From NCBI GenBank assembly GCA_944472135.2, contig OX235267.1, positions 22,365,452 to 22,429,451 of the forward strand: a stretch of DNA of 64,000 bases, read 5' to 3'. Source of the stretch: Trichobilharzia regenti (Eukaryota > Platyhelminthes > Trematoda > Strigeidida > Schistosomatidae). The notes under the pieces were generated by a model. That model saw nothing but the letters and a program-made list of their open reading frames with translations, was not told the origin of the DNA and did no database searches. The position numbers were made by a program, and so were the translations under genes. Of this stretch, positions 50,263-62,685 are shown piece after piece (position 1 is the stretch's first letter; each line of letters begins with the position of its first letter).

Positions 50263-50287
50263 CGGATGTAACTTCTCGGAAAAGACC

Positions 50288-50325
<38 letters not shown>

Positions 50326-50999
50326 ACAGCTTGATGATAAATTCGTTGAAAACAGTCTCTTCACTGAATCACTTGTTTTGATTTTCTATATCACAATGGG
50401 AATTTTCCATGAAATAAAATTAAGTGATTGTCTATCAGTCTAATTACTAACCGTAAATAATGTATAATGGTTATTCGACCCAGTTATTAGTTTCTTCATA
50501 ATATTACTAGCGTCATTATCTGCGAAGTAACACTCATCACCTACTTGTTGACTCACTAATGTTTTGTCACTGACTTTAGTTGTGTTCTATAAGAAAGTGA
50601 TTATTATGACTAAGATTTACATGTCGTGAAAACTAGAAACATGTAATAAAATAAGTGTCAGAATGATGATACAGAAAGAAAGAAATATAAACGTGTCAAA
50701 ATTCTCAAAAAGACTGCTAATGGGGACTTGTAATGCAAAATCAAGGTTCGTAGGAATGCAACAAAAATATCTTTAAATACTTCATTAGTGTCTGTTCTAT
50801 ATACCCTATTAACATGATTTCCGAAGATACAGTTATGAATCTAATTGTTTGACTATTATCTAACTATGTATACTGACGTTAAGATATCTAACAATGAACC
50901 TATAACCATGAAAATGACTATATAAGAGAACTTAAATTAGTAAATGTACAGAGAAAGGGAGGACAATTAGCTTCTTTATCCTTAATTGTTTTAACGAAT
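50263..50999. other. Unannotated AT-rich sequence
   Basis: An AT dinucleotide run lies at about 50292-50319. No gene was seen. Confidence 0.4.
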
Positions 51000-51595
51000 A
51001 CAGATAGGTTCAATAAATTGACTTCATTTACTGTTTGTTGAAGTTGTTCCTTAAACGTTGCGTTATAACTTCATTAATAATGTCCCTAAGACAAAGCACT
51101 TTCGGAATGAATAAATTCTTTGAGACTGCTAGCAGTGTAGGTAGAAAGTTCCCGTTTGTATCAAGTAGCTTCTCTAAATATCCATTTGTGTTGAGTACTT
51201 TTTTGGATAATATTAAAGTCCTTGATGAGGGACGGATTTGAGGAGACTACTCTATCTCTATGAATCAGACACTTTATTAGGTTGAATTTACACTTCAAAT
51301 TGTACAAAACTCGAAATTTTAGTATACTGGTCCGTTGTTGTTGTTGTTGAATATCTATATAAACTACTTTCTAATGTTTCACCTAGAGGTGAAGTACAAC
51401 AATTAACTTCTTTCTAAGTTGTAAAACTCATTACTGATGGTGCCCGGTTAAGTATGTTTAGATGTGCTACCTTTTTATTCTTATCTTTAATATACAAAAA
51501 TATATCATCCTTAGGATAGCGATGGAATTCTAATTCTTTAAATACATCTTGTAAAATTACCAACGTATCAGATTAGCCAATTGTTTCTAAAACGT
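51000..51595 (-). pseudogene. Decayed PLE-like reverse transcriptase fragment
   Basis: Minus-strand pieces in shifting frames: DDIFLYIKDKNKKVAHLNIL (about 51520-51460), a serine/threonine-rich join, then FNLIKCLIHRDRVVSS, then KDFNIIQK, then LNTNGYLEKLL and a KNLFIPKVL stretch (to about 51090). The order resembles the end of Penelope-type RTs, where a short strand pair precedes a LIHRA-like helix and a helix ending NGYP. Stops and frameshifts are numerous. Family assignment is by this order only. Confidence 0.4.
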
Positions 51596-51619
51596 TATAT
51601 TTTTGTATTTCTTTTTTTA

Positions 51620-51945
51620 TTTTGATTATAGCTTGATTCCACACTGTATTTTTGGTACAAGTATCAGATTTTCAGCATGTGATATCGCTAGCCCAAATTT
51701 TGCACGTCGACCATTGATATTATTATTTTTTTTTTTAATTAATTAATTTTTTTTTATTTTTGATTACAGCTTGGTTCCACACCGTATTTTTGGTACAGGT
51801 ATGGAATTTTCAGCGTGGATATCGGTAGCCCAAATTTCGCAGGCCGACCATAAATATCAGGTGTGCGTCGGCGTGGGTTCGAACCTCGGACCATGTGCAT
51901 GGTTGGCGAGAGTCCTAACCACTGTGCCACCGACGCACATATTAA
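51620..51945 (-). mobile_element. Two SINE-C copies in tandem
   Basis: A 5'-truncated minus copy (about 51625-51720), a T/A-rich link, then a full minus copy (about 51762-51940) whose head is GCGTCGGTGGCACAGTGGTT near 51935 and B box near 51875. The link of T runs (51725-51765) corresponds to the oligo-A side of the element. Confidence 0.8.
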
Positions 51946-54762
51946 TGTAGAACCAAAGTAAATATACCTTTGTTCACTTCGTTGTAGAAAACCCGTAATT
52001 AGAATTTCTGATATACATAATCCTTAAGTTATCTGCTGTATGGTATCACTTTCGTAATTCTTATGTATAATGAATATAAAGAACTCTAATTACACGGACA
52101 AATAATATTAATAATTTAGGACTGATATTTTGTGCCGAGTGATTTAATTTAGCACGGTCCATACCTGTTTATCTGGTTGAAAACGACAAAAGGGATGATA
52201 AGAAAAATAAAAAAGCACAACTAAATTTCGCAGAATGCTGAAAAATAAAATAAAAGACTTAAAAATTGACAGAGAAATGCAAGATAGTCAATAAGATGAC
52301 AAGAGGACATGAATGTATCTTTTCCAGGCCGTGTAGACTTGTCAGCAACAGGTTCCTATGATTAGGTAAACCACAGAAAACAGGCCAACACGTCTATACA
52401 AAATTCATACGAAAACTTAGTGAATCCGATATCTGAAATCATATCTTGATATGGTCACTGTTCGTTTTTCTTTTCAATTAAGTCCTACTTCCATCAGATT
52501 ATTGTTCTTTCTACCAACTGTTCAGTGTTCTCTTCTATCGTTATCCAAATATTCTAGTAATGAAGCAGAATAATACACTCGTATAAAGTAATCACTAGCT
52601 TAGATATAGTGGCAGACTACTGACCGACTGAATAATCAGTTTCGTAGATTCAGTATGAGACTCCACGAATGATCATTGAGTGATTTTACTAAAACTTGAA
52701 GTAGTTCATGTTGTCACACCTTATAAAATCATACACAAAGGTAGAGGAAGGAAGTATAATTTAAGCAAAATAAACAGAAGTTTGCTAGAGAAAGAATATT
52801 TACATTAGAAATAATGAGGACTTTATGAGTCTCAGCGGGAGGGGCGTCACAAGGAATAAATTGATCTATATCATTGGCAATTTTCGAAGACCCCAGGCAT
52901 GACACTGCCGAACGAGAGTCGCTTCTTGCTCAACAAATATCATTTATTATGATGGTGCCTCAATAAGAACACCATCGTTAACTATGGATGCAGATAAATA
53001 CAGATTAGAAGTCTCAGAGAGAATAAAGTAGCTTAACACAAGTAAACTATGTACTAATCGCAGCAATCAATGAAGTTTCACATCCTTATTTAGTAACTTA
53101 TCTTATTTACCCAAAACTCCATAATCATTTTAATCCACCTGACGTGAACAACCGTATAAAAGAACATACAACTGAAGTTTCATGCGCTTATCAGTAGTGT
53201 AAGCAAGCTACTTGTTGCATGGCCAGATATCATGTTCGCGCTAAAGATGATAACATTGGATAAATGTCAAACGAGTCTTTTATATTTACATAGAAGACTT
53301 GTCAAGAACTAGTCCCTTTGCGTTCATTCAACTCCTCAAATAAGCGACTGTTTAACCTTAAACCAGAAGTTAAACCACATCAGTTTGGTGAAATTATCCG
53401 AAGTAAACAGGGTTGAAATATTGAACGGAGATAGAAGTTATCGTAAAACGAAATTGGCACGACTTAGTTTCAGTAAAGTTGAGCGAGTGGAACAGAGGTG
53501 ATCAATTACGGTTTGAATTTCCTCAGGTAGATGGTCTTTGTATTATATGCTTAGAGAAAACTCTGTTATCATATCAGATGTTTTGTTCGACCGTCTTAAG
53601 GGTATCTCATCAACCTTTTTTACAACTGCAATATTCGTTGTGGAGTCTGCTATGCTATGCGTGAAGACACCTCATGATGGCTTTTCTCCTCTCACCTGAA
53701 GTGCTTGCTAAGCATATTCAGATTTTTAATCAGGTTATTGAGAAGACTGTTTGTCTGTTTTTCGAACGTCTCCAAATAGTTTTAGTGAATAATACAAACA
53801 TTACAAGTCTATTTTAAATGAAGTGTTTGTTTTATATACGTCAAAACTAAGTTTAAATTATAATGGTTTGGTTGTTTATGCGTTATTTCTGATTCTACAT
53901 AAGGTTTGTAAAGTCGTATAAAATAAAAAAAATAATGAAAATGACTTATTCCATTTTTTTCGTTGTTTAGATGTTTAAACCGAACGAGATTGTATTTTGT
54001 TTTTTTAATCATAAACTTCATTATCTCACTTTATTATTTATTTTATCGTTGTTAATCTGTCTAGACAAGAGAACAGTTTATACTTGGAGAGGGAGAAAAG
54101 CAGAACAAACACAGTCAGACGACTGACTGAACAAAAAAAACACATTCAAAGTGGCAAACATGAAAATTAGAGTAGATGGCTCAAGGGAAGGATAGAATAA
54201 GTAAACATTATAGTTATGTTTATGTCTATTTATACACATTTAATGCCCTTTATTGAAGGCTTGTAGAGATTTTTCAATCACGTGGACTAATTAGGAATAA
54301 TATCATTTGATAGATTTTTATATCACATCAATATAAACGAGAGATAGAAAATGTTCACAACAGCAATGTGTATGCTGACAACGCATTTCTTTCGTTTCAG
54401 CCTTATTGTGATAATCTCTCAGGTTCATTGTTCAATGTATAAAGAATGTAAAAAAGGAAGAAAAAGAGGAAATAAGAATTCCATGAGAAGTTCGCCATGT
54501 CAATAACGACAAACAGTGAATCCGCTAATTCGTTTATGAGTGATTTGTGTCACTTTTATTAAAGTTTCCAGCTAGTGTGATTTCTGATATTTAGAAGATT
54601 CTAGCCAGTCAGTCTAGAAATCACTAGAAATATTTTCATTACCAACTACAGGATCTATGCATGAACTTCATCTTTGGGTCCAGTTAGCATTGGATAGACA
54701 TTTTTTTGTTTGAAAGGTAGTGGCTAGATACGCACGGCACATGTTACAGTCATCTTAGTTAG
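51946..54762. other. Unannotated AT-rich sequence
   Basis: No convincing gene, RNA or repeat in this 2.8-kb stretch. Frames at 53479-53664 and 53809-54021 are short and without support. This is one of the few long parts of the window free of recognisable elements. Confidence 0.45.
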
Positions 54763-55602
54763 TATCGATTTACAATCTCATTCCTGGAGAAAATAAACTT
54801 TGTATCTCACAAAATCCAGTTCACTTCGGAAGCAGAATCAGATATCGGTGAACTACCATTTCTAGACTGCCTAGTTAACAGAAAGGAAAACGGATATTTT
54901 AGTATATCCATATTCAGGAAGAAATCTCACTTCAATAAATATTTAGACTTCAAATCATCACACCACATCAGCGCAAAGATTTCAGTTGTTTCAAGTCTTC
55001 TTAGACGAGCACACTCTCTGATAACGGATGAGCAAGAAAAAGAAGAAATATCAAGCATTACTAAAACTTTCAAGCAAAACAACTACCCAAGGAACTTTGT
55101 CAACAAAATCAACACAGACATTAAGTATGGCCGAAAACGCATTCCGAAAACATGGACATCAACAGTCGTCATTCCATATAGAGCAGAGATGTCAGACGAT
55201 ATCAGAAGAGTACTCAATCAGCTCGACATCAGAGTTTTCTTCAAAACACCAGACACACTTCAAAGCAACCTTGTCCATATGAAAGACCAAATCCCGAAAG
55301 ATTCTCTATCTAATTGTGTCTATAAAATAAAATGCTTAGAATGTGATGCGATCTACATTGGACAAACATCTCGAGAAGTCAAAATCAGAAGAAATGAACA
55401 CCGTAGAGCATCTGTTCGACCACCGAGATATCCGGTTGAACTAGGAAAACTTGAAATATCATCAGTCATCATCAGTCTACACGCTATAGAATCAGGCCAC
55501 GAAATTGATTTTGACAATATTGAAATAATCCAGAAAAACTTCAGAAACCACAAAGAACGTCTAATATCAGAAGCACTCCATATTAAGTGGAATCCAAATT
55601 GA
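54763..55602 (+). pseudogene. Penelope-like RT thumb and GIY-YIG endonuclease, 5'-truncated
   Basis: One uninterrupted frame of about 279 codons from an upstream stop at 54760-54762. Its start is a truncation, not a real initiation site. First part: FLEKINFVSHKIQF, a GELPFLDCLV block, NGYFSISIFRKKSHFNKYLD, then SSLLRRAHSLI, the end of a Penelope RT. Second part: a linker, then CVYKIKCLECDAIYIGQTSRE (CX2C pair and YIG) and RRNEHR, then HAIESGHEIDF and a LISEALHI end. All motifs of the endonuclease are present. The RT fingers and palm are missing. It is the least damaged PLE coding region here and could be a fairly young truncated insertion. Confidence 0.85.
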
Positions 55603-56065
55603 CTGAATAGAAATGATGAACTAAAACAGAATCTGACCTGGCTACAACACCCTCCCCCATGAAGTAGCAAAATCAACGCAAATGTGATGAGCAAGTTCAC
55701 TATGTAAACACACACTACTTTCATAATTTTACACACTGATAAAATCCAACAATCTACACTTGGTTTTGTTATCTTTACCAATTGACCAACTTGACAACCA
55801 AAAGTGACTCCAGACTGACGAACGATGATCAAGTTAGTAAACTTTGTTTTGATATAATAACAGATATACTATTACCTTTGATATTTGGTTTGAGCGATCT
55901 TCATTGTTATTTTGACTTTCAATATGTCCTTTTAAGTTGAACTAAGTCTATTTTTCTCACCCCCTAATTCTTTGTTATATATATGCTGAGATTTTGTAAA
56001 TTTCGGTTTAATAATACTTTGATAAAGCTATTAGCATTAAAAAGCGAAACGTCAGTAAAAACAAT
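55603..56065 (+). mobile_element. PLE 3' UTR with hammerhead-like remnant
   Basis: Follows the coding end directly. It shares blocks with 1.55-1.8 kb (TCTTCATTGTTATTTTG; TCAATATGTCCTTTTAA; CTCACCCC). Near 56025-56055 an AGCGAAACGTCAG segment looks like the 3' half of a hammerhead (GAAAC...GUC), but the CTGANGA half is not intact. Confidence 0.6.
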
Positions 56066-56284
56066 ATCGTTTTGTTTTTCATTCATTAGGAAATACAAAG
56101 ACCTTTATTATAATGAATATCATATACTCAATGCCCAAATTTTTTCAAACCGTTAAAATTGAACTTGGTTTGGACATATATACTTCTTACTTCGTAAAAC
56201 TAATTTCACCGTTAAAGTACTAACTTTAGAATCTTATCTTATATGGGTGATAATACAAGGACATTTTTCATAATACAATTACAC
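56066..56284. other. Unannotated spacer
   Basis: Nothing recognised. Confidence 0.3.
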
Positions 56285-56465
56285 ATTTGTCTCCAGTTTA
56301 ACTACAGATTGATACCAGTCAGAAAACCATTGAAAACCAGACAGTACAGGACAGCTGTTTCGTCACAGTTTCCAACTTATCGGCAGTACACACTCATCGG
56401 TGTTCAAACCCGAAACCTTCTGGTTCTCTAGCTGACATATATCCGTGGCTAAACTTGAAACACCT
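56285..56465. mobile_element. W-type SINE palindrome, decayed
   Basis: A minus-strand tail, hammerhead-derived block and B-box remnant (56290-56420) is followed directly by a plus-strand tail (GGTTCTCTAGCTGACATAT, 56421-56440). The inverted layout is as in the better composites, but no flanking repeat was found. Confidence 0.55.
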
Positions 56466-57021
56466 CAAACTATCTATTTCTCATTTCTGTTAACTGTACA
56501 ATTGCGAATTTGAAGATAATCAAGCATCCCGTTACACACAATATCTATTAAGAGATAATTAAGATAGCTAGATAAAATTTTAAATCTTTCTTAACTGCTT
56601 AGTATCAAAAAAATTACATTGATTTTTCAAACAATTCAATAGAGCCTAGTCAACAAACCACTTAAGCGCACTGGTATCTGCTCTTATTAAAAATTGAGTT
56701 TAGAATTTATTATTCTTTAATTGGGGGTATAAACTCCATCAAAAGACATAAATGAAAACAAAAACCTACATAAATATTTACTATTTTGAATTATGTGAAA
56801 CACTTAAAATTAGTCAAAACAAATACTTGTACTCAAAAAAGAACTCTAAAAACAGTGCAAAATCTATAGTTGTTAAACTATTTTAACCATTAGAATACTC
56901 ATTAGAAAAAAGGAGTCCTCTATGAACTGAAAACTAATGTAGAAATTTTAAATGAAGTCCTGAATGTTTTGAGTGGTACTGTGTACAGTGAATATTTATG
57001 CTTAATAACTTTACCATTAAG
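56466..57021. other. Unannotated AT-rich sequence
   Basis: No feature was recognised. Confidence 0.35.
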
Positions 57022-57033
57022 ATAATAATGATA

Positions 57034-57455
57034 ACTGTTTCGTCCCAGTTTGGGACTCTTCATCAGTACGCACCCACCGCCACCGTTCGAACCCAGGACC
57101 TTCTGGTTACAGGGCGAGCTCGTAGACCATTGAGCCACTGGGACCCGATCCAATGGTTCTTGAATTCTATCTTCTGCCAATTCACGACATAGCGCAACCA
57201 TTTCGCAATGTCTTTTTGGATGAGTTACCGCCTCATCTTCGACCTGCTGTACCTCACTGGTCTACGAGCTCGCCTTGTAACCAGAAGGTCCTGGGTTCGA
57301 ACTCCGGTGGGTGCGTACTGATGGCGAGTCCCAAACTAGGACGAAACAGCCGTCCACTACTCTCAGGTTTTCCAGTGGTCCTCTAACGGATGTCAGTTCA
57401 TGATGAAATCCTCCATACAATCAAACAAAATCGCTACAATACCAATACTTGAAAA
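57034..57455. mobile_element. W-type SINE palindromic composite with 12-bp TSD
   Basis: A minus-strand unit (57034 to about 57205), cut within the hammerhead region, faces a plus-strand unit (about 57245-57455) with B box GGGTTCGAACTCC near 57294 and a hammerhead block (57315-57352). Flanks are ATAATAATGATA at 57022-57033 and 57456-57467. The plus core reads ATGGCGA where CTGACGA is expected, so it is inactive. The minus core reads ATGAAGA, with C3 changed. Confidence 0.85.
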
Positions 57456-57559
57456 ATAATAATGATATTTTATCTTTTTAAATGTCCATGAAGGAATCAG
57501 CTTTAAGAACATTGTCGATATGTTAAAATATGATACAAAGTGGGTTTTTCTCCATTCCC

Positions 57560-57730
57560 ATGCATTGCAAGTAGAAAATAGGGGTCAATACTCGAGCAGT
57601 GGTATTTTTTTCACAGGGTGGGGTTGTTAGCCGGCTAGGAGAGGTTTAGGAGTGCGTTGAATGGGAATCGAACCTGGACGACTTTAGTGGTTGGTTTTAA
57701 TTCTACCACTGAACCATCAACGCACCACAG
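57560..57730 (-). mobile_element. SINE-B fragment
   Basis: Minus strand: head GTGCGTTGATGGTTCAGTGG, a GGTTCGATTCCCATTC B box near 57670, then a shortened body ending in the GGTTGTTAGCC block (57627). Confidence 0.6.
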
Positions 57731-57774
57731 TGTGGTTTATATATTTATGATTAACAGGTTGAAGAAATGTATTC

Positions 57775-57972
57775 AGCACAGATTAACAGCTTTTCCGCAC
57801 AGTGGTTAGGACTCTCGCTGCCCATGCACATGGTCCGAGGTTCGATCCCCCGCCGACGCACACCTGATATCTATGGTCGGCCTGCAAAATTTGGGCTACC
57901 GATATCCATGCTGAAAATTCCATACTTGTACCAAAAATGCAGTGTGGAATCAAGCTGTATTCAAAAATAGTA
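57775..57972 (+). mobile_element. tRNA-headed SINE-C
   Basis: Head partly lost on the left (CACAGTGGTTAGGACTCTCG), B box GAGGTTCGATCCCC near 57837, body with GGTCGGCCTGCAAAATTTGG and end GTGTGGAATCAAGCTGTATT. It lies directly before an RTE-B copy. Confidence 0.85.
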
Positions 57973-57989
57973 AAAAAAAGTAATAAAAG

Positions 57990-59315
57990 ATGCTATGGAT
58001 GCAGAACTCCAAACCACCGGAACAAGCTGGATTCAGGAAAGGCAAATAATGCAGTGATCAAATCGCAGCTCTACGCATAGTCATCACAGGACAAAAAATA
58101 GGATGACAGTTACACCTCTACATCAGTTTCATAGAATTTGAAAAGGCCTACAACAGCATCAACCTAGAATTAAGTTGGAAGCTACTTCAGCACTATGGCG
58201 TGCAATGCCCCAAGTCTTTATCAACATCATTCACAGGTTTATAACAACAGTACGTGTCAAGTGATCCACAACGGAAAACTCAGTGAGGCGTTCGAAGTGA
58301 ACACACGAGAAAGACAGGGCTGCCTGCCCACTATCACCAATGATATTCTTAACTGTGGTAGACTGGATTATGCAGAAGACTGTGCACAGGGAGTGGGAAG
58401 ACAGGAATACGCTAGGCTGACAAGAAGACTCTGGGAGACCTGGATTTCTCATGTGGATGATTTACGTTCAGTGTGACACAAATCTGGTTACTCACAGGAG
58501 AAAGCCAACAAACTGGAAGAAGTGGCTGGCAGAGAGCAAAGACAAGATCCAGGTGAACATAGAGAGGATGGAGAAGATAACCAACCAACTAACAGCGACA
58601 ACAACAACAACAACCAGCACCGGTCACTATCAGTGGGAGAGATTTGACAGAAGTTACCTCCTTCACTTATCTAGGAATTATGGTTTCAACTACAGTCAGA
58701 TGGAACAGATGAAGATGTCAAAGCTCGTCAGCCAGCCAGCCAGAATTGGAAAGGCAAGATATTCTCTTATCACTCTGAAATCCATGTGGAAATCTTCTAC
58801 TTCACTAATTCAGCATAGAGAACAAGATTCGGATTTGCAACAGCAATTTGAAGTCAGTAAATTTTTCTATATGGGTTAGAAGCCTGGCTAGCGCATCCCA
58901 GAAAGCATTTCCAACAAGTTTCAGACTTTTATCAACAGCCGACTTCTGCGGCTCTATACTGAAGATCGATTGACTGGTCAGATAGAATTAGGGACTAGAA
59001 ACTCTAGGAATAAACCAACCAATAACCTGGTGGTCAACAAATATGTAGAAGACAAATGGAGATGTATTCAACACACGCTACTGAGAGACCATTGCATGAG
59101 GTTGCCCGCCAGACTATTGCTAGAGTGTAATCCAAATGAGAACAACGAATTGGACATGTGTCCGAGAGAGACATGGATGAGATCGTTTGGAGAGGTGGAG
59201 ATGAGAGATTATGAGCAGTCGTAGGCTGTACTGAAGGGGACAGCAGGAAATAGGACAGAGTAGAGACGCAGTGTTGAAGCCGTGTGTTCCAAATGGAACC
59301 TAAGGAATGGGTTGT
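57990..59315 (+). mobile_element. RTE-B LINE, 5'-truncated and frameshifted
   Basis: Starts in RT (GGAACAAGCTGGATTCAGGA, 58019). Pieces include a FDFEKAYNS-like stretch, VIHNGKLSEAFEVNTRERQG (58262-58320), and the catalytic region at 58440-58460, where four extra bases separate F and DD exactly as in the 7.9-9.4 kb copy. C-terminal coding (IERMEKITNQL; LSRNYGFNYS; an EDKWRCIQHT block) follows, then a tail GAAGCCGTGTGTTCCAAATG at about 59276. Many stops. Confidence 0.8.
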
Positions 59316-59844
59316 AATATTACAAGACATACTTGTTTTGTGATTTTCAACTGCACTGAATTTGCGCAATATTTAAATTTTGCATCAAAAATATTCAAAA
59401 CAGAATGTCATTTCATAAACATTATGATTATCTGAAGATTTCTAACTTGGAGACTTTAGTGATATTAATATTTTGTCACCAAACCATTATGACTTTCAAA
59501 TGATTACAAAGTCCCTTTATCTCAGGATTACAAAACTAGGTAGAAAAGGTGGTATAATTACATGAACCTTGTTAATATATGTGGCGATGTATATAAGTAT
59601 GTGTGGACTAGATGGCTAGCTGAAGTCTGGAATAATAATTCTGAAATTTCTGTATCACAAACTAAGACGGCCTAATTTAGTCTGTATTTATTTCTTGTTC
59701 ATTATTTTCAAAAGCACAGGACAGTGAGTAGATTCCATTTATTCAGTGTGTCTTCACTGTGTAGCCCGCCCGTTTAGCTTACCCTAGTATTAGTGTGTAC
59801 ACTTGTATTCAGAGCGTATAATTTTCTTATCCTAGTGTATCAGT
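59316..59844. other. Unannotated AT-rich sequence
   Basis: No feature was recognised. Confidence 0.35.
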
Positions 59845-60078
59845 ATGTCATTAGTAGGTAAAACGCTTGCCAATCAATCCAGGATTCCAGTCCTGGTTGA
59901 CGCACTCCTAAGCATCGCTCAGCTGGTAGCCAACACCTTAAAAAGGGAAGGTTCGGTGTGTGAAATAAGCAAGCCTATCCAGTAAAAAAATGAAACCACT
60001 GGTACTGGAACTTCAAAGCACAAGCTTGAAATTCTATGTTCCACTTGGAACACAAAATAACGCAATAAAATAATTTTC
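59845..60078 (+). mobile_element. SINE-B, old copy
   Basis: Head remnant (GTAGGTAAAACGCTTGCC, GGATTCCAGTCCTGGTTGAC near 59880-59900), body blocks and the tail TTGAAATTCTATGTTCCACT with AACACAAAATAACG near 60035. Confidence 0.65.
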
Positions 60079-60213
60079 TTAGTTAGAAAATATACGACAT
60101 ACTTGGATCCCGCTACCTACGGCTGTGTTAACTGCGATTCGAATTCGTTACGTGTGGCTAACTACCAAGCCATCTATCTATTTATGAAATTCAATTTTTT
60201 CACTAGATACTAT

Positions 60214-60509
60214 TGTGGTGAGAGCAGGCTGCTAGCCAATTGGTAGACATTAATTTACGTCAATGTCTAGGCCGTGAGAAAATACGAACAAGGCTGATTC
60301 AACAACCAATCACAGAAGACTTAACGTGGGCAAATAAGATTCGCAGATATATGGCTTAACTTTCTGAGAAACCAGAAACAACCAATCAGAAGACTGTGTT
60401 TGTTTGCTTGAATAAAGCGATAATAATGTACATGAAATATATATAAATACGTTCTGATTTCCGTAATAAAAGGATCTGTTGCCGGCCCTTGTCTTCTGCT
60501 GTTGTTACA
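60214..60509 (+). mobile_element. Solo LTR of the gypsy family with 4-bp TSD
   Basis: 296 bp from TGTGGTGAGAGC to GTTGTTACA on the plus strand. Flanks are CTAT at 60210-60213 and 60510-60513, a perfect 4-bp target duplication. It is close to the 33.8 kb copy but lacks a small internal block around its position 75. A clean solo LTR, formed by recombination between the two LTRs of a former element. Confidence 0.92.
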
Positions 60510-60513
60510 CTAT

Positions 60514-61083
60514 CATTGTTGCGGTGATTTTAATCTTTCCTATTATCAATGTAGAAAAATAAATTGATTATGTAGTACTAGCTGAGAGTAATCTGCCAAT
60601 TCCTATAAATCAACAGTGCAAAATATTAAAAATTCGACTAATGAACAAGTACATGTTGAATAAAATGTGAATATTCCAGTGGTGAATGCATTAAAAATAT
60701 GATGAAATGATGAACAATGAGTTCAAGTCAGTGTGGGAACAGCAATACAGTGTCTTACGTGTACACGGTAAACTATAAGAAGAAATATATAGTCTTAATG
60801 TCATATTTATAACAGCAGAAGTTAATGATCCCAATATCCTCTTTTTATGTTTACTTGCTTTTTCTGTATTTCGAAAGGTTATAAACTACTCTGATCCGCT
60901 TTATTTGAAAAAGTTTTATATTAATCACCTGGTTCATTAGTCATTTATACTACGATTCGACCATCCTCAGATCTTATTTTCTATACTCTATTTAGTAATA
61001 CACACTAAAGTGCATAGATCACTAGTTAACCGAATGAATAATAAGCATAAACAGCTTTAGAGAATAAACATAGAAATACTCAC
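60514..61083. other. Intron-like sequence of the minus-strand gene
   Basis: Downstream of the donor site of the 61.1-61.4 kb exon. No next exon was found to the left within the window with any confidence. Confidence 0.35.
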
Positions 61084-61423
61084 CGATATCTGGGTATGCG
61101 TTGGTTTGCTTATTAACAGCAATTATTCTTTCCAATGATGTTAGACATGAATCTCTTTCATTAACTGTTTCAAATTGAAAGATATTCACTTTTCCAGATT
61201 CCATGAATAATCCAACCAATAAATTCTGACCATTATTATTATTACTATTACTTCTCATTATACTCATATGCTTTTCTACATCCTCTATTTGATGGTCAGT
61301 GAATTCATCTTTTGATTCATTTAAACAAGACTTTAGCGTCGATTTTGAAGTTGACTTTAAGAGACTGTCACTTTTGTTATTTGGATTAGTTGAAGGTAAA
61401 CTTTCCACAGAGTAAGTAGACTG
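61084..61423 (-). CDS. Internal exon of a host gene, unrecognised protein
   Basis: 340-nt exon. The acceptor is TTTATTTAG preceded by a long T-rich tract (plus 61426-61460), and the donor is canonical: exon ...ATCG followed by GTGAGT at 61083. The reading frame is open from the acceptor in phase 0 to the donor in phase 1. The encoded stretch begins QSTYSVESLPSTNPNN, has a serine/lysine-rich part, then a DVEKHM helix, an asparagine run, and ends in a compact segment LLVGLFMESGKVNIFQFETV followed by a helix with CLTSLERIIA. That last part could be the final strand and helix of a PH-like domain, but I cannot name the family. The upstream exon is probably at 63759-64000; the phases agree. Confidence 0.65.
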
Positions 61424-62224
61424 CTAAATAAAGAAAATAAAGAAAAAAGGAAACGAAAGAGAAGGTGACGGTTACCATAGTGTTTTCAGTGTGTTAAAAG
61501 CCAATAGTTATAAGGAACATTAATCGCTTGGCCATCACAGTTGGTTTGTATTTTATCGATAATTCATTGCAAGCTCTGTAATCGTCTAGATAAGTAGCTG
61601 ACAATAGAACTAAACAGTCTATTGGCATGAAGATAAGTTCTATTAATTAACACTGAATACTGTATAACTAGTTAGTTAAACTAATTTTACATGCGCACTG
61701 TGTTTAGAGTTGCTTTACACGGAAGTCATTAAGTGTGTGTTTCATAAGCACAGCTAACTATTAGCAAAAAATATCCCAGGATTCAAAGAGGTCTGTGTTT
61801 TTTTCAAATTCTTAAGTTTGCGATATACAGTACCGAAGTTAAGGACCTAATAAATGGTTTATACTTCTGAAGTTGATTCATGAGGGTAGACCGTTGACTC
61901 GGCAATGATGTACATTTGAATGAAATGATACAGTGACACAATGCATGCCAGAATTATACTCAAGGTTGATTTCTTCAATACAGTTAGATTTACCGGCCAC
62001 ATTGAATTAGGTGATACAACAATTATAAACTGAAGACTGGTGTTGATGAACAGATTCGAGAAAAGTAATGAAACAATTTGATAATTTGGACAATTCCTCA
62101 CTCACAATTTTACAGGGCATTAAAATGATAACAGTTAAATTGTGAGGTGAACATTTCCAGCAGTTGATTTGAAAACAAACAGCTAATGGTCTCGTAGCCT
62201 GGTGATTGCAATCTTTATCTATTT

Positions 62225-62405
62225 TTTTGATTACGACTTGATTCCACACTGTATTTTCAGTACAAGTATGGAATTTTCAGCATATGATATAGGTAGCCCA
62301 AATCTTGCAGGCTGACCAGAGATATCAGGTGTGCGTCGGCAGGGGATCGAACCTCGGACCATGTGCACAGTCGGCGAGAGTCCTAACCACTGTGCCACCG
62401 ACTCA
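62225..62405 (-). mobile_element. tRNA-headed SINE-C
   Basis: Minus-strand copy with head GTCGGTGGCACAGTGGTTAG near 62401, B box GGTTCGATCCCC near 62345 and the SINE-C body ending with the AAGTCGTAATC side near 62230. Confidence 0.85.
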
Positions 62406-62454
62406 ACAGATCACAGATAGTCCCTAAAGTAGAATGAACGAGTTGTGAAATGCT

Positions 62455-62685
62455 ACTAATTTTTCACTGGGTAGGCGTTTAGCCTTGTTTTGGAATTTCT
62501 CAGTGGTGCACAACTAAAACCACATCAGGCTTCAGACCCGGAAACCTTAAGATATAAGGTAGCCATGTTATCATTTATCCTTTGAATTACTCGAAACCCA
62601 GTGTCTTAGAAACCTACATCTCCTTCAATTCGTGACACGATACCACCCCTGTTCCCGCACCTGACCCAATATGTGGAAATTAGCC
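62455..62685 (-). mobile_element. W-type SINE, very decayed
   Basis: The block order is that of the minus-strand W-type SINE (AGCCTTGTTTTGGAATTTCT, a CAGACCCGGAAACCTTAAG B-box remnant, AATTCGTGACACGATACC). No ribozyme core remains. Confidence 0.4.
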
